A DNA stretch of 39,875 bases. It comes from a virus. The position numbers and the translations under genes are program-made. Positions 23,256 through 28,936 of the stretch are shown here, piece by piece. The notes beneath the pieces are model-generated. The model searched no databases. It saw only the letters and a program-made list of their open reading frames with translations, and was not told the DNA's origin. The first letter of the stretch is position 1. Each line of letters begins with the position of its first letter. The DNA is taken from IMG/VR virus record IMGVR_UViG_3300037264_000698, positions 1 to 39,875 of that record. One strand, given 5' to 3'.

Positions 23256-23842
23256 TTCCCATCTGGTTGTTGAGAGGCCGACTGGGCAATCAGATGTTTC
23301 AACTGGCCTACCTCTACGCTCAACAGCAGCGCGGACTGACCCCCGACATTTGGTTGCAAGATCCCCGACACTTCGAGGGCTCTGAAGATTATATCAAGAG
23401 GGTGTTTGGCGAGGGTATCAAGCCCCAGCCCTACGTCTCGTTGCACGTGCGCCGGGGTGATTACGTCAAGCATCGGATGTTCGTCCAGTTATGGGAGACG
23501 GACTACTACGACCAAGCCATCGCTCTGTTTCCTGGAGAGCAGTTCTTAGTATTCTCGGACGACATTGAGTGGTGTAAAAAGCACTGGGGTATGCACGAAA
23601 GAGGACTCGCTGAACGCTTTGGTTACTCCTCTGATCGATTCAATTTTGTTACCCCCGGTGATGAGATTCAGGATCTCAATCTGATGGCCGGCTGCCGATC
23701 CAATATCATTGCCAATAGCTCGTTCTCCTGGTGGGCGGGCTTCCTCAACCCCAATCCGAACAAGACCGTCGTGTACCCTCTAGCCTGGCACACAGACGGA
23801 GTCCAGCGCGTAGGCTTTCCGAAGGAGTGGCGCGGGCTATGA
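23252..23842 (+). CDS. Alpha-1,2-fucosyltransferase-like glycosyltransferase (GT11)
   Basis: 196 residues from GTG 23252, overlapping the upstream stop. The GT11 signatures are present: GRLGNQMFQLAYLYA (9-23), HVRRGDYV (65-72, GDP-fucose binding), FSDDIEWCK, and LMAGCRSNIIANSSFSWW(A). Family members normally run near 270-300 residues; here the region between the first and second motif is only about 45 residues, so this is a compact version. It would move fucose (or a similar deoxyhexose) from GDP-sugar onto a galactose-type acceptor. No GDP-fucose synthesis genes are in the window, so donor supply would come from the host. Confidence 0.88.
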   Translation: MIPIWLLRGRLGNQMFQLAYLYAQQQRGLTPDIWLQDPRHFEGSEDYIKRVFGEGIKPQPYVSLHVRRGDYVKHRMFVQLWETDYYDQAIALFPGEQFLVFSDDIEWCKKHWGMHERGLAERFGYSSDRFNFVTPGDEIQDLNLMAGCRSNIIANSSFSWWAGFLNPNPNKTVVYPLAWHTDGVQRVGFPKEWRGL

Positions 23843-24993
23843 AGTCACTGATGTGGATTGGGGACGCAGCTTGCAGCAGTGGGTTTGGCCGGGCGTCCGA
23901 TCAGATCCTGAAGGTGCTGTCCAAACAGTGGGAGGTGTCAGTCATCGGCATCAACTACAACGGTGATCCCCGCGACGACTACAGCTACAAGATCTACCCG
24001 GCGTGGTCAGGGCGGGATCCCCTCGGGATCGGCCGGCTGCCTGAATTGCTTGACAAGATCAAGCCCGAGGCCATCGTGGTGCAGACGAACCCATGGCATG
24101 TGCCTGTGTACAGAAAGGCTTTGCATCTCAACGGTTACGGATGCACACCTGTGGTAGGCATCATTGCTGTGGAGGGCAAGAACTGTCGGGGAGAACAACT
24201 GAACGGGCTCAAGAGGGCCATCTTATGGACGGAATTTGGCCGCGACGAAGCTACCAAGGGCGGTATGCGGGTGCCCTCCGATGTCATTCCGCTGGGCGTG
24301 GACACTGAGGTGTTCAAGCCTGGTGATCAAGTGGCCGCGCGGAGGTTCCTGGGCCTTCCTGGTGTTCCAGAAGACTCGTTCATCGTGTTGAATGTCAATC
24401 GCAATCAGTCGCGTAAGCGGCTGGACCTGACGATCATGTTCTTCGCGGAGTGGATCCAGTCCAAGGGCATTCGAGATGCCTACCTCTACCTGCACGTGCT
24501 GCCCGGCAGTTCGGTGGCCATCGACTGCGACCAGTTGGGTTTCTACTGTGGCATCTCCGACCGTCTGATTCTAGCCGCGCCACGCGACACCTACAGGGGT
24601 GCGCCCGAAGCGTATGTGGTGGCAGCCAACCAGGCGTCGGACGCTTACCTCACGACTTCCCTCGGAGAGGGCTTCGGGCTTACGGCGATTGAAGCGATGG
24701 CTTGTGGCAAGCCCGTGATCGCTGGTCGCTATGCAGCCCTGGCCGAGTGGGCGGCACCGGCGGCCTTGTTGGTGGACTGCAATTCTGAGGGAGTGATGCC
24801 TGATGTCAACGGCATGATCGGCAGCGCGCCAGCCAAGGAAGCGGTAGTGCAAGCTCTGGATTTGGTGTACACCGATAAAATCACGCGGGGTTTTCTGGGC
24901 GCTCAGGGTCTGAAGTTGGCGCGGGATCCCAAGTTCAATTGGACGAACATCTCAAACCGCTTTGCTGTATCGATCCAGGAGGCACTTCTGTGA
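23839..24993 (+). CDS. Glycosyltransferase family 4 (GT-B fold)
   Basis: 384 residues from ATG 23839 (ATGA overlap). The N-terminal Rossmann half starts MWIGDAACSSGFGRASDQILK; VIPLGVDTEVFKPGD is typical of GT4, followed by NVNRNQSRKRLDL in the donor domain and the E-x7-E signature in GEGFGLTAIEAMACGKPVIA (E277, E285) that holds the nucleotide-sugar. A retaining sugar transfer to a growing glycan or a virion protein is expected. Length is normal. It shares tight overlaps with the fucosyltransferase and FkbM genes, indicating one translation unit. Confidence 0.88.
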   Translation: MKSLMWIGDAACSSGFGRASDQILKVLSKQWEVSVIGINYNGDPRDDYSYKIYPAWSGRDPLGIGRLPELLDKIKPEAIVVQTNPWHVPVYRKALHLNGYGCTPVVGIIAVEGKNCRGEQLNGLKRAILWTEFGRDEATKGGMRVPSDVIPLGVDTEVFKPGDQVAARRFLGLPGVPEDSFIVLNVNRNQSRKRLDLTIMFFAEWIQSKGIRDAYLYLHVLPGSSVAIDCDQLGFYCGISDRLILAAPRDTYRGAPEAYVVAANQASDAYLTTSLGEGFGLTAIEAMACGKPVIAGRYAALAEWAAPAALLVDCNSEGVMPDVNGMIGSAPAKEAVVQALDLVYTDKITRGFLGAQGLKLARDPKFNWTNISNRFAVSIQEALL

Positions 24994-25607
24994 TCACACG
25001 AGCGGAGATCCTTGCTCTCGTGATGCGCCCCAATCCAATCATTCTTGATGTGGGTGCGAACGACGGTGAACATACCAAAATGTTCATGGAGTTATTCCCA
25101 CAGGGGCAAATTTACAGCTTTGAACCAGACCCACGCGCGGTTGAGCGATTCTGTGCACAGATCTCAGGTGCGCGCCTGTTCGTGGGTGCGGTGGGTGCGA
25201 CGACAGGCCTTCAGCCCTTCTATCAAAGCTCCGGCACGCCGGCCCCAGAAGCACGTCGCGACTGGGACTTTTCTGGGTCATTACGTCGTCCTAAGCACCA
25301 CTTGAGACGTTATCCGTGGTGTCATTTCGACACAGTGATTCACGTGCCTGTGACTACCCTTGACACCTGGGCGCGGGCGGTCGGTGTGGATCATATCGAC
25401 TTCCTTTGGGCCGATGTGCAAGGTGCTGAACGTGATCTCATTGCCGGCGCGGGGGAAATCCTGCAACGGACCACATACCTGTACACGGAATACAGCAACG
25501 AGGAACTCTATGATGGCCAAGCGTCATTGGCCGATCTTGAAGCGATGTTGCCAAACTTCCGTGTACTTACGCTTTACCCAGACGATGTGCTCTTTGAGCG
25601 ACGATGA
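24990..25607 (+). CDS. FkbM-family methyltransferase
   Basis: 205 residues from GTG 24990 with CAGGAGG at about 24976-24982 and a GTGA overlap. Motifs: IILDVGANDGEHTKMFMELFP (17-37), IYSFEPDPRAVERF, then VTTLDTWARAVGVDHIDFLWADVQGAERDLIAGA, all hallmarks of FkbM methyltransferases, which O-methylate sugars and macrolides. In this setting the likely acceptor is a sugar made by the neighbouring transferases. The GTG choice is supported by the ribosome binding site; starting further upstream would overlap the GT4 gene by 50 bases. Confidence 0.88.
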   Translation: MITRAEILALVMRPNPIILDVGANDGEHTKMFMELFPQGQIYSFEPDPRAVERFCAQISGARLFVGAVGATTGLQPFYQSSGTPAPEARRDWDFSGSLRRPKHHLRRYPWCHFDTVIHVPVTTLDTWARAVGVDHIDFLWADVQGAERDLIAGAGEILQRTTYLYTEYSNEELYDGQASLADLEAMLPNFRVLTLYPDDVLFERR

Positions 25608-26533
25608 TGGAAGCATATCAGGATCGGTGGGTGCGTGGATTGACCCTAGAACCTGGGGCTCGGGAGTGTGCGACACGCTTTGAGATCGTGCGCCGTTTCT
25701 GCGAGAGGTTCACCCGACCGTTCACCATGCTCGATCTTGGAGCATCGCTAGGTTACTTCAGTCTTCGTTTGACAGAGATCTTTCCCAGGGCCACATGCGT
25801 AGCGATTGATGATGATCCGCGTTTGCTCGACGGATGCATAGCCAACGCTGCCGAACGTGTGATTCACCTCCGAAAACGATTGTCCTCTGCTGACATGGAT
25901 ACATTGGGGTCCTGTGAGCACTTTGATGTAGTGCTGGCGTTGAACGTCCTGCATCACTTCGAGGACTGGCCTCGTGCCCTCAACGCTGTGATGCATTTGG
26001 GAGATCACACGTTCGTAGAGACCCCCGCCCGCACGGAAACAGCAGCGCACAATGGGTTAGCCGTCGAAGCACTATATGATTCCTTGGAAGCACATCGCCC
26101 CATTCAATTTGCACGAGTCGCGAGTCATCTAGGAGATTGGCAGCGACCGTTCTGGTACTTTGATACCACCAAGACTACGTTGACGCGGGCATACTGGGAT
26201 GTGCCAGAGGACGTTCCCCTCGGAGGTATCACCATCACATCGACGGTCACAGAAAAGATCGTGACCTTCCAACGAAAAAACGAGACCAGAGAATGGTATG
26301 CTGGTATCAATCTGCAAACCTATCTCGCGCTCAATGGCGTGTGGCCATCTCGTGAAAAGCTTGCTAGCTTGATCGAAACATACCCCCGACCTACACCGCG
26401 ACACGGTGATGTGCAGTCTTGGAATTTCGTAGTCGATGGGCAGCATGTACGTCTCATTGATGGCCAAGATGACCGTGCTGTATTTGAAGATGACTTCTAT
26501 CGAATAGGACGTATCGTCAGAGGGATCCCATGA
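25604..26533 (+). CDS. SAM methyltransferase with a C-terminal kinase-like segment
   Basis: 309 residues, ATG 25604 overlapping the upstream stop. The first ~190 residues are a class I methyltransferase: MLDLGASLGYFSLRL (42-56), CVAIDDDPRLLDG, and FDVVLALNVLHHFEDWPRAL. The last ~70 residues contain HGDVQSWNFVV (267-277) and VRLIDGQDD (283-291), spaced like the catalytic loop and metal-binding loop of aminoglycoside-phosphotransferase-type kinases, but the N-lobe with the ATP lysine is not visible. This may be a truncated kinase lobe or a similar-looking acceptor-binding segment. Third methyltransferase of the cassette. Confidence 0.78.
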   Translation: MMEAYQDRWVRGLTLEPGARECATRFEIVRRFCERFTRPFTMLDLGASLGYFSLRLTEIFPRATCVAIDDDPRLLDGCIANAAERVIHLRKRLSSADMDTLGSCEHFDVVLALNVLHHFEDWPRALNAVMHLGDHTFVETPARTETAAHNGLAVEALYDSLEAHRPIQFARVASHLGDWQRPFWYFDTTKTTLTRAYWDVPEDVPLGGITITSTVTEKIVTFQRKNETREWYAGINLQTYLALNGVWPSREKLASLIETYPRPTPRHGDVQSWNFVVDGQHVRLIDGQDDRAVFEDDFYRIGRIVRGIP

Positions 26534-27288
26534 AGCTTAGTGTAATCTGTGTCACCCAGGGTGATCCAAGGGTCACGCCCTTTCTCCACGACATGGCATC
26601 GTTGGCTAGCTCCCTCGGTGCCGAGATGATCTTCGGGGTTCACGGTGCGCAGGCCATGATGCTGTTGGAAAAGCATCAAAACCATATCGTGGAGGTGCAG
26701 GGCAACTATCTGGAAGAGATGCTGGATCCAGTCATCCAAGCTTGCAGTGGCGACTACGTGCTGCGCTTGGACGATGACGAACGGTGTTCTCCGGGTTTGG
26801 TCGAGTGGCTTCGCTCGGACGAGATGCTCAAACGGGACTCGTGGTTCTTCTCGCGGTGTCACCTGTGGCCAGACATCCAGCACGTGCTCTCGGAGCAGCC
26901 CTACTTCCCCGATTTCCAGGCCCGTGTGTCAGTCAAACGCCAAGCCCGGCGGCCGGCCCGCATCCACGCTCCGCACGTCTACCCGGCCTACCGTGCCCCG
27001 GCGTCGGCCTACCTGGAGCACCACGTCTTCCTGACCAAGACGCGGGCGGATCGTCAGGTCATCACAGCGCGCTACGAGACCATCCGAACAGGAAAAGAGT
27101 TTCTGCCTGAGCAGGTGACCTATGCGTTTCCCTACGATGAGCTCAATCCAGTGGTGGAGCCTTTGGGCTCTCCTCTGTTGCAGCGCTTGGCCGAGGACAC
27201 GATCTGGTGGAGACAGGTGGGTCAACGACTGCCATCCAATCTCGATCAAGAACTGAAAACTTGGCGCGCTAACAATCCGCAAGGATAG
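26530..27288 (+). CDS. GT2-like glycosyltransferase (GT-A fold)
   Basis: 252 residues, ATG 26530 overlapping the upstream stop. It begins LSVICVTQGDPR, the usual first strand of GT2 enzymes, has GDYVLRLDDDERCSPGLVEWL with the D-x-D-type metal site (D81-D83), and a later FPDFQARVSVKRQ strand. The C-terminal part (LEHHVFLTKTRADR, ARYETIRTG) resembles acceptor-binding ends. It probably adds one sugar to the glycan. It is the last gene of the cassette; the tail/neck gene order resumes five bases after its stop. Confidence 0.78.
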   Translation: MKLSVICVTQGDPRVTPFLHDMASLASSLGAEMIFGVHGAQAMMLLEKHQNHIVEVQGNYLEEMLDPVIQACSGDYVLRLDDDERCSPGLVEWLRSDEMLKRDSWFFSRCHLWPDIQHVLSEQPYFPDFQARVSVKRQARRPARIHAPHVYPAYRAPASAYLEHHVFLTKTRADRQVITARYETIRTGKEFLPEQVTYAFPYDELNPVVEPLGSPLLQRLAEDTIWWRQVGQRLPSNLDQELKTWRANNPQG

Positions 27289-27292
27289 ATCG

Positions 27293-27682
27293 ATGGCTGG
27301 AGCCAGTCTGACCGGCGGCCGGAAAATGAAAGATGATGCGAAAAGATTCGGGAAGAACTTCCCTGATCATGTAGGTCGGGCTCTCTATCAAGAGACCGAG
27401 GTTGAGGCCACTGAAGTAAGAAAGCGGACTCCTGTAGAGTATGGGAATCTTCGAGCATCTGAGCACGTCGAAGGTCCCATTCGACAATGGCGGTCGATCT
27501 ATACTATGATTGTTGCTGGCGGGCCATCCGCGCCCTACGCCATTTACGTACACGAAGATCCTGACGCGTTTCACAAAGTTGGGCAGTGGAAGTACATTGA
27601 GTCGGTGCTGTTGGAGAGCCGACCCTTCATGGCTGCACGAGTCGGTAAACGCATCGACTTGAATGCAGCTTGGAACTCATAA
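27293..27682 (+). CDS. Neck/tail-completion protein (HK97 gp10-like)
   Basis: 129 residues. The pattern RALYQETEVEATEVRKRTPVEYGNLRASEHV, then IVAGGPSAPYAIYVHEDPDAFHKVGQ, then KYIESVLLESRPFMA is typical of HK97 gp10-like proteins, with the R-T-P-V-x-x-G-x-L-R-x-S motif and the Y-A-x-Y-V-H-E motif. These proteins join head and tail. It follows the glycan cassette and its stop overlaps the next start (TAATG). Confidence 0.82.
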   Translation: MAGASLTGGRKMKDDAKRFGKNFPDHVGRALYQETEVEATEVRKRTPVEYGNLRASEHVEGPIRQWRSIYTMIVAGGPSAPYAIYVHEDPDAFHKVGQWKYIESVLLESRPFMAARVGKRIDLNAAWNS

Positions 27683-28110
27683 TGTCCTGGACTGGCGACT
27701 TGGTTATTCTCTGCGAAGACGCTAGCGTCGGCACGCTGGGAGTAGACATCTTCGTCGGGTCCAAGGCCAACATACCGATCTTGGCGTCGGGTGAGGCTAC
27801 CCTGACGATCACGGATACGTCGGGCTCAGGTCCCGAGCGCACGCAGAACAGGACGATCACGCCCGCCTACATCCGGCCGGCGGCCCAATTCCTCACGCGT
27901 GCGGGTACGAGCGCACAGGCGCGCGAGAAGGCCCAGGCTGCTTACGACGCCGTGGTGGGCATCCGCAACAGTTTGATCTGGGACACTGGGTACGTGTCCT
28001 CTGGTTGGTACCGTGAAATCAACCCTCTGCAAGAACCCTTCGACGCGGGCGTCGATGATCGCAAGCAGGCCCGCTACTCGTTCAACGTCATCGCCGTCAA
28101 ACGACCATAA
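27682..28110 (+). CDS. Tail terminator-like protein
   Basis: 142 residues from ATG 27682. The segment AYIRPAAQFLTRAGTSAQAREKAQAAYDAV, then GWYREINPLQEPFDAGVDDRKQARYSFNVIAVKRP, matches the style of siphophage tail terminators/minor tail proteins that cap the tube: an N-terminal short-chain start (not visible as clearly here) and a QEP-F-D-x-G-x-D-x-R-x-x-x-x-F-x-V ending. It follows the gp10-like gene and precedes the chaperone, the standard position except that the tube gene is missing from between. Confidence 0.75.
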   Translation: MSWTGDLVILCEDASVGTLGVDIFVGSKANIPILASGEATLTITDTSGSGPERTQNRTITPAYIRPAAQFLTRAGTSAQAREKAQAAYDAVVGIRNSLIWDTGYVSSGWYREINPLQEPFDAGVDDRKQARYSFNVIAVKRP

Positions 28111-28118
28111 GGAGCACC

Positions 28119-28499
28119 ATGAGCGACCAGAAAGTATTCACCCTCGACGACCTGAAGCGGCCGGAAACCAACGACGTCAAGTACGACACCGTGGAAGCCT
28201 ACGGTGGCATCGTCAAGATTGGTTCCTTGTCCTCGGAAGACATGCTGCAGTGGATCGAGAGCAACGGCGACCCCGACAAGAAGAAGCGCGCCGGCCTTCG
28301 GCTCCTCGTGAAGTCCATCGTGGACGAGCAGGGCGCGCGGTTCCCCGAGTCGGACCACGACGCGATCCTGGAGATCTTCAAGCGGAAGGACGCCCAGGAC
28401 AACGGCCGCGTGCTGGAGAAGGTGCTGCGCCTGAACGGGTTCCCCGTGCCGAAGGACGGCAAGGAATCGGATCCGGTGGGTGAAGCAAAAAAGAGCTAG
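28119..28499 (+). CDS. Tail assembly chaperone, short form (gpG-like)
   Basis: 126 residues, with AAGGAG upstream of ATG 28119. Acidic and helical (SLSSEDMLQWIESNGDPDKKKRAGLRLLVKSIVDE), as in gpG-type chaperones that bind the tape measure while the tail tube polymerises. The gene ends GEAKKS-stop, and the AAAAAAG that encodes KK is a classic -1 slippery sequence, so a fraction of ribosomes continue into the next frame to make the longer form. Position directly before the second chaperone part and the tape measure is diagnostic. Confidence 0.88.
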   Translation: MSDQKVFTLDDLKRPETNDVKYDTVEAYGGIVKIGSLSSEDMLQWIESNGDPDKKKRAGLRLLVKSIVDEQGARFPESDHDAILEIFKRKDAQDNGRVLEKVLRLNGFPVPKDGKESDPVGEAKKS

Positions 28500-28528
28500 G
28501 GCAAGGCAGCGAGTTTCGCCGCTTTGCC
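28487..28528 (+). promoter_or_regulatory. Programmed -1 ribosomal frameshift site (slippery heptamer plus stem-loop)
   Basis: The heptamer A_AAA_AAG at 28487-28493 is exactly in phase with the short-form frame (GCA AAA AAG AGC TAG). Six bases later GGCAAGGCAGCG (28500-28511) pairs with CGCCGCTTTGCC (28517-28528), 11 of 12 positions, around loop AGTTT. After a -1 slip the frame reads GAG CTA GGG CAA and stays open to 28936. All three parts of a -1 site (heptamer, spacer, stem-loop) are present with standard spacing. Confidence 0.92.
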
Positions 28529-28936
28529 ATGCGCTTGGCTCTGGCCCTGGGGCAACCCAGTGTCACGAAGATGCTGAAGAGCATCTCGTTCAAGGAACTG
28601 ATGCAGTGGCGCGCGTACGACAAGATCGAGCCCATTGGTCAGAAGCGCGGGGACTTTCAGGCCGCTTCCATTTGCGCGGCCACCATGAATGCTGTCCTCC
28701 TCAGTAAGGGGATCCGATCCAAGTTTCGGGTGTCGGATTTCATGCTGGAGTTCAAAGAGGAAGAAACGAAGGTTGAGACGACACCCTCTGGGTCGCCGCC
28801 AGCAGACTGGCAGCGCTTGAAGATGTTAGCTCGGATGCATTACGCCGTCAGCAAGGCAGAACAAGCACCGAAAACGTCTAAGGCACAGACACCCAGACAG
28901 CCACGAATTACCAGGCCGTCAAGGACACGCAGATGA
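28493..28936 (+). CDS. Tail assembly chaperone, frameshift extension (gpT-like)
   Basis: Translated as the C-terminal part of a gpGT-type fusion: 125 residues of the upstream gene plus about 147 residues here, roughly 272 in all. The frame is open before its first ATG (28529), which lies just behind the stimulatory hairpin and has no ribosome binding site, so separate initiation is unlikely. Contents: EFRRFAMRLALALGQPSV, ISFKELMQWRAYDKIEPIG, GDFQAASICAATMNAVL, as in T-domain proteins where a W-x-A-Y/F motif follows a helical region; the last ~50 residues are basic. The T part recruits tube subunits to the tape measure. Its stop overlaps the tape-measure start (ATGA). Confidence 0.88.
   Translation, partial: ELGQGSEFRRFAMRLALALGQPSVTKMLKSISFKELMQWRAYDKIEPIGQKRGDFQAASICAATMNAVLLSKGIRSKFRVSDFMLEFKEEETKVETTPSGSPPADWQRLKMLARMHYAVSKAEQAPKTSKAQTPRQPRITRPSRTRR

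Noticed and set aside
28529-28936. Independent gene starting at ATG 28529
   Set aside because: The ATG directly follows the frameshift hairpin with no ribosome binding site and the frame is open upstream; it is better read as the -1 frameshift extension.
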